Shown: in pieces, positions 15,524 to 24,900 of the stretch
How the letters are laid out: every line of letters starts with the position of its first letter
Position numbering within the stretch: the stretch's first letter is position 1
NCBI GenBank assembly: GCA_024400305.1
Contig: JAKSMX010000024.1
Span: 1-42,861, forward strand
Length of the DNA: 42,861 nt
Source of the DNA: Bacteroidales bacterium
GTDB lineage: Bacteria; Bacteroidota; Bacteroidia; Bacteroidales; F082
Reading direction: 5' to 3'
Program-made: the position numbers and the translations under genes
The notes under the pieces: model-generated
Database searches by the model: none
The model's input: only the letters and a program-made list of their open reading frames with translations
Told to the model about the DNA's origin: nothing

Positions 15524-16001
15524 TTATTTTTTGATTATTTTTCTTGTTGTTGTTCCCGTTTCAGTTCCAATTATGAACAAGTACGTTCCATCGGGGAGAT
15601 TGCTCATATCCACTTGGATTTCATCGCTCTGCACAGAAATGTTTCGAATCATTTTGCCATCAATTGAAAACACTTGGACACTTCTGATTTTCCCGCAACT
15701 GATATTCACAAAGTCTGATGCAGGATTCGGGAATGCCGACATTTCAATTGCCGGACTTTCATCAATTAGAAGTGACACCATTTTCAATGAAAATTGTCAA
15801 TACTTTGTTGTGGTATTGTTTCCAAGGAGTTACAGAAGCATGATAATTGTACATTTCCCCAGTTCCGTAGATTTTCAGGACACCCGTTTCGGTGTTGAGT
15901 CTCCATGTCAGGTTGTCACCGCAAATGCCGTCGATGATTTCAGATTTCGCTGTGAATGACAACAAAACTGACAATAATGCTATTAGTATTTTGTTTTTTA
16001 T
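15524..16001 (-). pseudogene. Broken surface-protein gene: N-terminal segment fused out of frame to a T9SS tail
   Basis: Two overlapping minus-strand frames are parts of one gene. The upstream frame (to 15762) encodes a signal-peptide-like segment (KNKILIALLSVLLSFTAKS), then GICGDNLTWRLNTETGVLKIYGTGEM and TPWKQYHNKVLTIFIENGVTS, which is the start of a BspA-like leucine-rich-repeat protein just before its repeats. The downstream frame (15787-15524) encodes a complete type A T9SS C-terminal domain (FPNPASDFVNISCG..VQVFSIDGKMI..NLPDGTYLFIIGTETG). The repeats between are gone and the frames differ, so an internal deletion with frameshift is inferred. The expected start codon (ATG before AAAAACAAA) reads ATA at 16001-15999; only a TTG at 15974 could start. 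Confidence 0.78.
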
Positions 16002-16107
16002 GATTATGATTTTTAGTTGATGGGGACTTCCGTTTTTACTCTTTTCGCGCCGTCATCCTGAATTTTGCGAAGTCCGTTAAACGAAATCCAAAATGAAAAC
16101 GACGCAG

Positions 16108-16115
16108 CAAAGTTA
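16108..16115 (-). promoter_or_regulatory. -7 promoter box upstream of the broken surface-protein gene
   Basis: The minus strand reads TAACTTTG, about 107 bases before the degraded start. Its survival suggests the gene was lost recently. Confidence 0.45.
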
Positions 16116-16165
16116 CAAATTAACTTCTTATTTCCAACAATTTAGCGATAAATTTTTTTAATTTC

Positions 16166-16174
16166 GGGGGGGGG
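16166..16174. repeat. Run of nine G residues
   Basis: A G9 homopolymer sits in otherwise AT-rich intergenic DNA about 50 bases upstream of the minus-strand promoter at 16108. Such tracts are prone to slipped-strand length change. Confidence 0.9.
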
Positions 16175-16205
16175 TAAATTGTTATTTATCAATATGTTAT
16201 ACAGA

Positions 16206-16310
16206 TTAATTCATCCCAAATCTCACAATTTGCTCATATCGGCACACATTGTAAACCATGTTCGTCAGGGTGTTTTGGCGACGTTTCGCACAAAAGCGGC
16301 GGCGTGGCTG
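16206..16310 (-). pseudogene. Possible transposase C-terminal relic
   Basis: The minus-strand frame ending at 16206 reads RRRFCAKRRQNTLTNMVYN, then VCRYEQIVRFGMN and stop. This resembles, from memory, the C-terminal end of IS5-type transposases (a basic stretch followed by NMVYNxxRYEQI). Upstream the same frame runs antisense to the start of rlmH and is not transposase-like, so at most about 35 codons survive. No terminal inverted repeats are recognised. Apart from this relic, the G9 run and two promoters, 16002-16395 holds nothing recognised. Confidence 0.35.
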
Positions 16311-16382
16311 AAAATCCCGTACATACTCCGTTCGCAAAATGGCAGTTTCCAGAATTTCACCAAATTGTTTCAAAAAATTTCC

Positions 16383-16390
16383 TATTTTTG
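16383..16390 (+). promoter_or_regulatory. -7 promoter box of rlmH, adjacent to the start codon
   Basis: TATTTTTG ends only 5 bases before the ATG at 16396. Because this element is centred at -7, the transcript should begin at or within a few bases of the start codon, predicting a leaderless mRNA. Confidence 0.6.
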
Positions 16391-16395
16391 CAGCC

Positions 16396-16869
16396 ATGAA
16401 AATAACGCTTTTAGTAATTGGCAAGACCGACGAACCGTATCTTGAGACCGGCATCGCGAAGTACGTCGGACGCCTCGGACATTATGTGCCTTTCGAGATG
16501 AGGGTGATTCCAGACATCAAGAACCGCAAGACACTGTCGGAGGCGCAGCAGAAAAAATCGGAGGGCGAACTGCTTCTATCGCAGCTCCAGCCCGGCGACT
16601 TGATTGTTCTCTTGGATGAAAACGGAAAGACGTTCTCTTCGCGCGGCTTTTCGAAATGGATTGAGAATCAGATGAATGTCGGTTGCAAACGCATAGTCTT
16701 CGTCATCGGCGGACCGTATGGTTTCTCGCAGGAGGTCTATGAAAAAGCCAACTCGAAGATAAGCCTCTCGGAGATGACGTTTTCGCATCAGATGGTGCGC
16801 CTGATTTTCGTTGAGCAGCTCTACCGCGCCTTCACGATATTGAAAGGCGAGGCGTACCACCACGATTAA
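16396..16869 (+). CDS. rlmH: 23S rRNA (pseudouridine1915-N3)-methyltransferase
   Basis: The 157-residue protein is RlmH (YbeA), a SPOUT-family enzyme that methylates pseudouridine 1915 in helix 69 of 23S rRNA using SAM. The N-terminus MKITLLVIGKTDEPYLETGIAKYVGRLGHY is canonical. The trefoil-knot motifs follow: LIVLLDENGKTFSSRGFSKWI, FVIGGPYGFSQEV (SAM-binding GGPYG near residue 110) and the C-terminal LSEMTFSHQMVRLIFVEQLYRAFTILKGEAYHHD. A longer frame from 16339 adds 19 residues not found in the family and passes through the promoter box, so the start at 16396 is chosen. It converges on atpC, with a hairpin between. Confidence 0.96.
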   Translation: MKITLLVIGKTDEPYLETGIAKYVGRLGHYVPFEMRVIPDIKNRKTLSEAQQKKSEGELLLSQLQPGDLIVLLDENGKTFSSRGFSKWIENQMNVGCKRIVFVIGGPYGFSQEVYEKANSKISLSEMTFSHQMVRLIFVEQLYRAFTILKGEAYHHD

Positions 16870-16887
16870 AGTTTTGAGAGTGAAGTT

Positions 16888-16921
16888 TTGAGAGTGAAGA
16901 GCAAAACAACTTCACTCTCAA
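16888..16921 (+). terminator. Hairpin between convergent rlmH and atpC
   Basis: A perfect 12-bp stem (ttgagagtgaag, 16888-16899, with cttcactctcaa, 16910-16921) has a 10-base loop. It overlaps a 14-bp tandem duplication (agttttgagagtga at 16870-16883 and 16884-16897). No long T run follows on the plus strand, so it may act as a bidirectional end signal or a 3' stabiliser. Confidence 0.6.
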
Positions 16922-16944
16922 CTCTCAACACTTCAAACTAAAAA

Positions 16945-17181
16945 TCAGTCTGCTAAAACTAATATCTTGTTATTCAGCACTTCCACGACGCCGCCTCTGA
17001 TGTCGAAGTACTCGAATTTACCGTCGGGGTTCTGCACTTTGGCTTTCCCGTTGCCGAGGGCTGCTATCATCGGGGCGTGGTTGTTCAGAATCTCGAACAG
17101 GCCGTCGCTGCCGGGCAGCTGCACGAGTGCCGCCTCACCGTCGTAGATGTGTTTTTCGGGAGTTATGATTTCTAATTTCAT
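16945..17181 (-). CDS. atpC: F1 ATP synthase epsilon subunit (short form)
   Basis: The 78-residue protein contains only the N-terminal beta-sandwich domain of the epsilon subunit (LEIITPEKHIYDGEAALVQLPGSDGLFEILNNHAPMIAALGNGKA), ending soon after ILVLAD. The C-terminal helical hairpin that inhibits rotation in other bacteria is missing, as is usual in this phylum. It couples the gamma stalk to the c-ring at the cytoplasmic membrane. It follows atpD after 21 bases and is the last gene of the run, facing rlmH. The other ATP synthase genes are not in the window, so the operon is split. Confidence 0.93.
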   Translation of the reverse strand: MKLEIITPEKHIYDGEAALVQLPGSDGLFEILNNHAPMIAALGNGKAKVQNPDGKFEYFDIRGGVVEVLNNKILVLAD

Positions 17182-17202
17182 GGCATCACTCCTTCCTTAT
17201 CT

Positions 17203-18756
<1,554 letters not shown>

Positions 18757-18785
18757 TCACCTAAATACCTTTAGCCCCTGATTAC

Positions 18786-19349
18786 TTATTTGATTTTAAT
18801 TATATTTTCAAAATTTTTCAAAAATTTCCACTGGAAAATCAACAAATAAAAAACCCCGATGGTTATTGCGCTGTCGGCGATGTTGAAGATCGGGCTGAAG
18901 AAGACCTCTCCGCCGAGGAACGGCATCCATTCCGGGAAGGTGAACAACGGGAAATAAAGCATGTCAACGACCCGGCCCTGCAGGAAACCCGCATAGCCGA
19001 AGATCATGCCGTAGAACAGGCAGTCGATGATGTTGCCGATGGCGCCCGCCGTGATGAGCGAGACACCGAACACCGGGCCGAACTTCACCTTCGACCTCAC
19101 CATGCGGCTTATCAGCCAGAAAAGCAGGATGACCGCAACGACCCTGAACAGGCTGAGGAAAATCTTGCCCCACACGGCGTTGGAGAACTCCCATCCGAAC
19201 GCCATTCCGTTGTTTTCGATGAACAAAATGTAAAACCATTTCCCGAAAACCGGGATTGCCTCTCCGATTGCCATAGTGGTCTTGACCAGAATCTTTGAGA
19301 CCTGGTCAAGCAAAAGCACGGAAAATATGACAATCAGCGACTTCTTCAT
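18786..19349 (-). CDS. lspA: Lipoprotein signal peptidase (signal peptidase II)
   Basis: The 187-residue inner-membrane aspartyl protease removes signal peptides from diacylglyceryl-prolipoproteins. Four hydrophobic segments are visible. The motifs are DQVSKILV (14-21), ENNGMAFG (45-52), GNIID (105-109), and the catalytic pair Asp129 (GRVVDML) and Asp159 (FNIADS). A longer frame starting at 19448 overlaps the upstream gene by 100 bases; the start at 19349, which overlaps the upstream stop as ATGA, gives the standard MKKSLIVIFSVLLLDQ N-terminus. It is placed between traR/dksA and atpD, in the widespread ileS-lspA neighbourhood. Confidence 0.95.
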   Translation of the reverse strand: MKKSLIVIFSVLLLDQVSKILVKTTMAIGEAIPVFGKWFYILFIENNGMAFGWEFSNAVWGKIFLSLFRVVAVILLFWLISRMVRSKVKFGPVFGVSLITAGAIGNIIDCLFYGMIFGYAGFLQGRVVDMLYFPLFTFPEWMPFLGGEVFFSPIFNIADSAITIGVFYLLIFQWKFLKNFENIIKIK

Positions 19350-19747
19350 TTCTTCTTGCCTTGATTCATCTTCGCCTCGACGCTGAGCGTGGCGTGCGGC
19401 ACGGCGCGCAGACGTTCTTTGGGAATCAGTTTGCCCGTGACGCGGCATACTCCGTATGTCTTGTTCTCAATGCGGATGAGCGCGTTTTCGAGGTTCGTGA
19501 TATATTTCTGCTGGCGCACCGCCAAGGCGCTGTTCTCCTCTTTTGAAAGAACAGCGGAGCCTTCTTCGAGAATCTTGAATGTCGGAGCCGTGTCGTCGGT
19601 GTTCGTGTCACCGCCGGTGACGTTCTCCTCGAGCATCTCAAGGTCTTTCTTGGCTGCCGCCAGACGTTGAAGAATCAATTCCTTGAATTCCTCAAGCTCC
19701 TCGTCAGAATATCTGACTCTTTCCTGGGTGTTAGATGAATCTTCCAT
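19346..19747 (-). CDS. TraR/DksA family protein with degenerate zinc finger
   Basis: The 133-residue protein has the DksA/TraR layout: a charged N-terminal helical coiled-coil (about 15-95, EELEEFKELILQRLAAAKKDLEMLEEN..) and a C-terminal block YGVCRVTGKLIPKERLRAVPHATLSVEAK at about 97-125. The four-Cys zinc finger of DksA is reduced to a single Cys, as I recall for Bacteroidota homologues. DksA proteins bind the RNA polymerase secondary channel and modulate rRNA and stress promoters with ppGpp; whether this variant does so is unproven. It begins 11 bases after the ileS stop and overlaps lspA by ATGA, so it is part of the same operon. Confidence 0.88.
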   Translation of the reverse strand: MEDSSNTQERVRYSDEELEEFKELILQRLAAAKKDLEMLEENVTGGDTNTDDTAPTFKILEEGSAVLSKEENSALAVRQQKYITNLENALIRIENKTYGVCRVTGKLIPKERLRAVPHATLSVEAKMNQGKKK

Positions 19748-19758
19748 ATCTTATGAAT

Positions 19759-22700
19759 TTATAATTTTCTTATCGAAATCTTCGCCGTCACCTTGTCGGC
19801 AAGTTCTTGTGCCTCAATGTCTTCATCGATTTTGTCAACGAAATTCAATGTGGCCAAGGTCTCCGAGCAGATGTATTCGCCGAATCTTTCAACAGGTTTG
19901 ATGATGTCGTTGTTTTTCTCGATGGTGAGAATAATCTTGTCGGTGACTTCAAGACCGCTGTCCTTTCTCATGTTCTGGATTCGGTTGATGATCTCACGTG
20001 CGAGGCCTTCTTCGAGAAGCTCCTGCGAGATGTTGATGTCCAGGGCGACAGTCATGCCGTCCTGCGTCGTCACCGTCCAGCCCGGGATGTCCTCCGTTGA
20101 GATGAGTGCGTCTTCGAGAACGAGGTTCACATCCTGGCCGTCGATGTTCAGCGTCGCGCCGTTGTTTTTCTCAAACGCCCTGATGTCTTCCTGGCTCATC
20201 GAGTTGAAATACTGCGTCAGATGTTTCATCATCTTGGCGTAACGTTTCAATGATGCGAAGTTCGGTCTCACTTTCTTCACCAAGATGTTCAGCTCACCGG
20301 TGAGATACTCGACGTTCTTCACGTTGACTTCCGAAAGGATGAGGTGTTCGACTTTCTGGAGCTGTTCCTTCTGTTCGTCGGACATGACCGGGATCATGAT
20401 TCTCGACAACGGCTGACGGACGCGGATGTTGGCTTTCTTTCTGAGCGACAGCACCATAGAGGCTACGAGCTGCGCCATCTCCATGCGTTCCTCAAGTTTC
20501 TTGTCGATGCATTTCCCGTTGACCGTCGGGAATGTGGTGAGGTGTACCGATTCCGCGTTGCTGCGGTGTGTCACGTTGTTCAGGTCGCAGTAAAGCTGTT
20601 CGGCGAAGAACGGAGCGATAGGCGAGATGAGGCGTGCCAGCTTCTCGAGGCAGGTGTAGAGCGTCTGATATGCCGATGTCTTGTCGTCCGAGCCGTTGCT
20701 TTTCCAGAAACGGCGGCGTGACAGACGCACGTACCAGTTGCTCAAATGCGCATCGACGAAGTTGCCGATGGCGCGGCCGGCCTTCGTAGGCTCGTAGTTC
20801 GCAAAATCGTTATCGACTTCTGCGACGAGTGAGTTGAGTTCAGACAATATCCATCTGTCGATCTCCGGACGCTGCTCAAATGGGATGTCGGCTTCTTTGT
20901 ATTCAAAACCGTCGATGTTCGCGTAAAGCGCGAAGAATGCATACGTATTATATAATGTGCCGAAGAACTTGCGTCGCACGTCGTCAACACCTTCTTCGTC
21001 AAACTTCAGGTTGTCCCAAGGCTGCGAGTTGGTGATCATGTACCAGCGCACCGCGTCGGCACCGTATTTCTCGATGGCTCCGAACGGGTCAACGGCATTG
21101 CCGAGACGTTTCGACATCTTGTTGCCGTTCTTGTCCAAGACCAAACCGTTGGAAATCACGTTCTTATACGCCACGCTGTCGAACACCATAGTTGCGATGG
21201 CGTGCAGCGTGAAGAACCAGCCGCGTGTCTGGTCAACGCCCTCGGCGATGAAGTCGGCCGGGAACGTCTTGTCGTTGAGTTGGCCTTCCTTGCCCATGTA
21301 ATGGATCTGTGCGTAAGGCATCGCGCCAGAATCGAACCACACGTCGATGAGGTCAGGCTCGCGGAACATCTTCCTGCCCGATGCAGAGACCAAGACGACG
21401 TTGTCGATATATGGCCTGTGAAGGTCGAATTTGGTGTAGTCTTCTGATTTATATGGGTTTTCCGCCATGAAACCGGCTGCGATTGACTTGTCAATCTCGT
21501 TGCGGAGCTGTTCCACGCTGCCGATGCAGATCTCTTCGCTGCCGTCTTCTGTCCTCCAGATCGGGAGCGGCGTGCCCCAGTAACGCGAACGTGAGAGGTT
21601 CCAGTCAACGAGGTTCTCTAGCCAGTTGCCGAAACGTCCGCTGCCTGTCGCTTCCGGCTTCCAGTTGATGGTCTTGTTGAGTTCTATCATCCTGTCTTTC
21701 AACGCCGTCGTCTTGATGAACCAGCTGTCCAAAGGATAATAGAGAACCGGTTTGTCGGTGCGCCAGCAGTGCGGGTAGTCGTGTTCGTGCTTCTCGCTCT
21801 TGAAGAGTTTGCCTTCTTCCTTGAGCATGATCACTATTTCGACGTCGAGCGACATGTCCTTCTCGGTCTTGGTGGCGTCGTATGCGTTCTTGACGAATTT
21901 TCCTGCGTATTTTGAATAGGCTTCAACGTCGATGTGTGTCTTAACCCATTCTTGGTCGAGGTCTTCGAGGTTGTAGAACTTGCCGGTCTTGTCAACCATC
22001 GGGGCGATTTTGCCGTCTTTGTCGATGAGCTGGAGCGGCGGGATGTTGCTCAGCAAGGCAACGCGTTTGTCGTCGGCGCCGAAGGTCGGGGCGATGTGCA
22101 CGATACCGGTGCCGTCTTCTGTCGTTACATAGTCGCCGGGGATGACGCGGAAAGCATCGCCATCGGGTTTCACCCACGGGATAAGCTGTTCGTAATCAAG
22201 GCCGACAAGGTCTTTGCCCTTGCAAGTCCCGATGACTTCGTAAGGGAGTTTCTTGTTGTCGGCTTTATAATCTTCAAAAGAAGGTTTTTCTTCTTCTGAC
22301 GGGAAGAACGACGACATAAGAGGCTTGCCCAGAATAATATAAGTGACATCGCCTTTGACGGGGTTCACTGTCTTGACGAGGTTGTATTCGATGTTCGGGC
22401 CGACGCACAACGCCGTGTTTGAAGGCAGTGTCCATGGTGTCGTTGTCCATGCGACTATCTGCACGTCACTGAATTTAATATCAGTATCGAAAGGAAGTTT
22501 CTCAAACTGGCGCTGGTTTTCCTTGAGGCGGAACATCGCCACGCAGGTGAGGTCTTTCACTTTGCGGTAGCAGCCCGGCATGTTGAGTTCGTGTGAGCTG
22601 AGGCCTGTGCCGGCGGCCGGCGAGTAAGGCTGGATGGTGTAGCCCTTATAAAGGAGGCCTTTCTTGTAAAGTTCGTGGAGCAGGTACCACAGCGTCTCGA

Positions 22701-23172
22701 TGTATTCGTTTTTGAAGGTGATGTACGGGTCGTTGAGGTCAACCCAATAGCCCATCTGACGTGTGAGGTCGTCCCATTTGTCCTTGTATTTCATCACTTC
22801 CTCGCGGCAGGCGCGGTTGTAGTCATCGACGCTGATTTTCTTGCCGATGTCTTCCTTGGTGATGCCGAGTTTCTTCTCCACGCCGAGTTCCACAGGGAGT
22901 CCGTGGGTGTCCCAGCCCGCCTTGCGTGAGACGTATTTGCCTTTCAATGTCTGATAGCGGCAGAATGTGTCTTTTATGGTTCTTGCCATGACGTGATGGA
23001 TGCCTGGCATTCCGTTTGCCGACGGCGGTCCTTCAAAAAACACGTAGGCAGTGCCGTTTTTAGTGTTCTCAAGGCTCTTGTCAAAAATGTTGTTTTCTTT
23101 CCAAAAATCACGAATCTCATTCGCTATATTAGTGAGATTCAATGTCTTATATTCGCGGTAAGCGTTTTTCAT
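19759..23172 (-). CDS. ileS: Isoleucyl-tRNA synthetase
   Basis: The 1137-residue class I synthetase charges tRNA-Ile. The HIGH-type element is in PPSANGMPGIHHVMAR (about 49-64) and KMSKR is at 685-689. The editing (CP1) domain lies between, with GTGIVHIAPTFGADD. The WFFTLHAIATMVFDS and QPWDNLKFDEEGVDD segments are typical of the long eukaryote-like clade of IleRS, which is often mupirocin-tolerant. The C-terminal region (about 760-1137) is the anticodon-binding and additional tail. Start is at 23172 with a TAnnTTTG box at 23209-23216. It heads the ileS-traR-lspA-(atpD-atpC) run. Confidence 0.97.
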   Translation of the reverse strand: MKNAYREYKTLNLTNIANEIRDFWKENNIFDKSLENTKNGTAYVFFEGPPSANGMPGIHHVMARTIKDTFCRYQTLKGKYVSRKAGWDTHGLPVELGVEKKLGITKEDIGKKISVDDYNRACREEVMKYKDKWDDLTRQMGYWVDLNDPYITFKNEYIETLWYLLHELYKKGLLYKGYTIQPYSPAAGTGLSSHELNMPGCYRKVKDLTCVAMFRLKENQRQFEKLPFDTDIKFSDVQIVAWTTTPWTLPSNTALCVGPNIEYNLVKTVNPVKGDVTYIILGKPLMSSFFPSEEEKPSFEDYKADNKKLPYEVIGTCKGKDLVGLDYEQLIPWVKPDGDAFRVIPGDYVTTEDGTGIVHIAPTFGADDKRVALLSNIPPLQLIDKDGKIAPMVDKTGKFYNLEDLDQEWVKTHIDVEAYSKYAGKFVKNAYDATKTEKDMSLDVEIVIMLKEEGKLFKSEKHEHDYPHCWRTDKPVLYYPLDSWFIKTTALKDRMIELNKTINWKPEATGSGRFGNWLENLVDWNLSRSRYWGTPLPIWRTEDGSEEICIGSVEQLRNEIDKSIAAGFMAENPYKSEDYTKFDLHRPYIDNVVLVSASGRKMFREPDLIDVWFDSGAMPYAQIHYMGKEGQLNDKTFPADFIAEGVDQTRGWFFTLHAIATMVFDSVAYKNVISNGLVLDKNGNKMSKRLGNAVDPFGAIEKYGADAVRWYMITNSQPWDNLKFDEEGVDDVRRKFFGTLYNTYAFFALYANIDGFEYKEADIPFEQRPEIDRWILSELNSLVAEVDNDFANYEPTKAGRAIGNFVDAHLSNWYVRLSRRRFWKSNGSDDKTSAYQTLYTCLEKLARLISPIAPFFAEQLYCDLNNVTHRSNAESVHLTTFPTVNGKCIDKKLEERMEMAQLVASMVLSLRKKANIRVRQPLSRIMIPVMSDEQKEQLQKVEHLILSEVNVKNVEYLTGELNILVKKVRPNFASLKRYAKMMKHLTQYFNSMSQEDIRAFEKNNGATLNIDGQDVNLVLEDALISTEDIPGWTVTTQDGMTVALDINISQELLEEGLAREIINRIQNMRKDSGLEVTDKIILTIEKNNDIIKPVERFGEYICSETLATLNFVDKIDEDIEAQELADKVTAKISIRKL

Positions 23173-23208
23173 TTACTTTTAAATCTATAAATCCATAATA
23201 ATAATCTG

Positions 23209-23216
23209 CAAAGATA
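23209..23216 (-). promoter_or_regulatory. -7 promoter box of ileS
   Basis: The minus strand reads TATCTTTG, 36 bases upstream of the ileS ATG, divergent from the kinase promoter at 23259. Confidence 0.6.
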
Positions 23217-23258
23217 TAAAAAAAATGTGGTTTTTATTTAGGAAATGTGGATTTTTTT

Positions 23259-23266
23259 TAATTTTG
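23259..23266 (+). promoter_or_regulatory. -7 promoter box of the ROK kinase gene
   Basis: TAATTTTG lies 24 bases before the ATG at 23290; the leader has no Shine-Dalgarno sequence. Confidence 0.6.
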
Positions 23267-23289
23267 CACAAATTATTAATTTATAAAGT

Positions 23290-24255
23290 ATGGATTACGC
23301 AATAGGAATTGATATCGGAGGAACCAACACCGATATCGGATTGGTCACGGAAAACGGCGAAATCGTCGATAAAGTTAATCTCAGCACTAACAAATACACT
23401 GATGCTCAACTGTTTGTGAAAGATATGTGCGACGGCATCAAGACACTTCTTCAACGTCGTAACATCGCTAACATCGATGGTATAGGCATCGGTGCGCCCA
23501 ACGGAAACACTTACACGGGTTGCATCGACAACGCCCCGAACTTGAGAATGAAAGGCAACATTGAGCTGGCGAACATGGTGAGACAGTATTTCAACACGAA
23601 GGTGGTCGTCTCCAATGACGCCAACGCCGCGGCTTTCGGCGAGAAGATCTACGGCGGGGCGAAAGACCTGAAGCATTTCATCACGTTCACGCTTGGCACT
23701 GGTGTCGGCAGCGGCATCATCATCGATGGCAATCTTGTTCTCGGCGCGACAAGCACGGCCGGCGAACTCGGCCACGTCATCATGATCCCGCAGGGCCGTC
23801 AGTGTGGATGCGGAAGAAGAGGTTGCCTTGAGACTTACACCTCGGCTGGCGGTATCGTCGCGACAGCGCGTGAGCTTCTCAACGATGACCCTGAATACAA
23901 CGGAGTGCTCCGCCAGAACGCCGGCGACCTCACGTGCAAGATGATCGGCGACGCGGCAAACGCCGGCGACCCGTTAGCCTTGAAAGTGTTCGAGAAAGTG
24001 GGCTGGATGCTCGGCCTCGCAATGGCAAACGCCGTCGCGTTCTCGGTGCCGGAAGCGATTTTCCTCATGGGCGGGCCTGTCCACGCGGGCGAAGTACTCA
24101 TGAAACCACTCAGAAAATCGTTCGAAGAGAACCTTCTTTACGTCTATAAAAACAAGGAGACAGGCAAGCCTCTCGTTGACATCAGAGTGTCGTCATTGAA
24201 GGACAATGAGGTGGCGATATTGGGCGCCGCCGCTTTGATAAAGATGGTTATATAA
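23290..24255 (+). CDS. ROK family sugar kinase (probable glucokinase)
   Basis: The 321-residue cytoplasmic kinase has the ROK phosphate-1 loop IGIDIGGTNTDIGLV (5-19), catalytic Asp110 in SNDANAAAFGE, the phosphate-2 loop LGTGVGSGII, the ROK signature ELGHV with zinc ligand His162, and the zinc cluster CGCGRRGCLE with Cys172, 174 and 179. Most ROK kinases of this length phosphorylate glucose or related hexoses at O6; N-acetylated sugars are possible, and substrate is not decided by sequence. The gene stands alone with its own promoter and a strong terminator 18 bases after the stop, shared with the facing tRNA gene. Confidence 0.9.
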   Translation: MDYAIGIDIGGTNTDIGLVTENGEIVDKVNLSTNKYTDAQLFVKDMCDGIKTLLQRRNIANIDGIGIGAPNGNTYTGCIDNAPNLRMKGNIELANMVRQYFNTKVVVSNDANAAAFGEKIYGGAKDLKHFITFTLGTGVGSGIIIDGNLVLGATSTAGELGHVIMIPQGRQCGCGRRGCLETYTSAGGIVATARELLNDDPEYNGVLRQNAGDLTCKMIGDAANAGDPLALKVFEKVGWMLGLAMANAVAFSVPEAIFLMGGPVHAGEVLMKPLRKSFEENLLYVYKNKETGKPLVDIRVSSLKDNEVAILGAAALIKMVI

Positions 24256-24272
24256 TTGTATATCAACAAAAT

Positions 24273-24305
24273 AAAAAGCACCGCTGATATTCAACGGTGC
24301 TTTTT
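24273..24305 (+). terminator. Bidirectional terminator between ROK kinase and tRNA-Thr
   Basis: An 11-bp stem (aaaaagcaccg, 24273-24283, with cggtgcttttt, 24295-24305) has a U run on either strand, so it can end both the kinase message and the tRNA transcript coming from the minus strand. Confidence 0.92.
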
Positions 24306-24310
24306 GTTGA

Positions 24311-24382
<72 letters not shown>

Positions 24383-24395
24383 TTTTTTGAACGTG

Positions 24396-24403
24396 CAAAG
24401 ATA
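24396..24403 (-). promoter_or_regulatory. -7 promoter box of tRNA-Thr
   Basis: The minus strand reads TATCTTTG, ending 13 bases before the tRNA 5' end. Confidence 0.6.
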
Positions 24404-24473
24404 CAATCTTTTTTAATACGCAGCGTTTTTGAACAAAAATATTTTTTTAATGTTTTATTGGATATTTTAAAGA

Positions 24474-24899
24474 ATGGTTTGGGAGTTTATAACGATAGTT
24501 TTATTGGCGACATTTAAGACTTTGTTCGCGCCTTCGCTCGGCTTCGCCGTGGGCATGTCGTTCATGGTGACGTGGCTCGCGACGTCGATAGGTGCCATAT
24601 TGGGATTTGTCGTCTTTTACATTTTCTTCGCTCAGATAATGGCTTTTATCAACAAAAGAAGAAAATCACACAACCGTCAGAAACAGTTGAAAACCGCAAG
24701 GAAAATCGTGACGTGGAAAAGGAAGTATCCTATATGGATCTTCGTTTTCATATTGCCGTTCACGTCAATCCCTGTGATGGCGTGCATCGTCAAGAAATTT
24801 TATAACCGCGACAAAGTCGTCTTTGCGCTTTCGTTGGTGGCATCAGTCCTTTTCGCACTCCTCGGCTGCGTGATCTGCTCGCCGATACAGATGATTTGA
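24474..24899 (+). CDS. Small multi-pass membrane protein of unknown function
   Basis: The 141-residue protein has about four hydrophobic segments: residues 4-30, 33-62 (TWLATSIGAILGFVVFYIFFAQIMAFI), 86-106 (PIWIFVFILPFTSIPVMACIV) and 116-137 (VFALSLVASVLFALLGCVICS). A strongly basic loop (NKRRKSHNRQKQLKTARKIVTWKRKY, about 60-85) should face the cytoplasm. I recognise no named family; small DedA/export-like proteins show a similar layout. The gene converges on the CapD-like gene with a single base between the two stop codons and no room for a terminator. Confidence 0.7.
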   Translation: MVWEFITIVLLATFKTLFAPSLGFAVGMSFMVTWLATSIGAILGFVVFYIFFAQIMAFINKRRKSHNRQKQLKTARKIVTWKRKYPIWIFVFILPFTSIPVMACIVKKFYNRDKVVFALSLVASVLFALLGCVICSPIQMI

Positions 24900-24900
24900 A

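Noticed and set aside
15501-15959. 152-residue plus-strand frame, and a TAATTTTG box at 15376-15383 on the plus strand
   Set aside because: The frame is antisense to a clear T9SS domain and shows no protein-like features; the box lies inside the structured RNA and serves no visible gene.
19389-19670. Plus-strand frames opposite the traR/dksA, lspA and ileS genes
   Set aside because: Antisense shadows of genes with clear domains and correct operon spacing.
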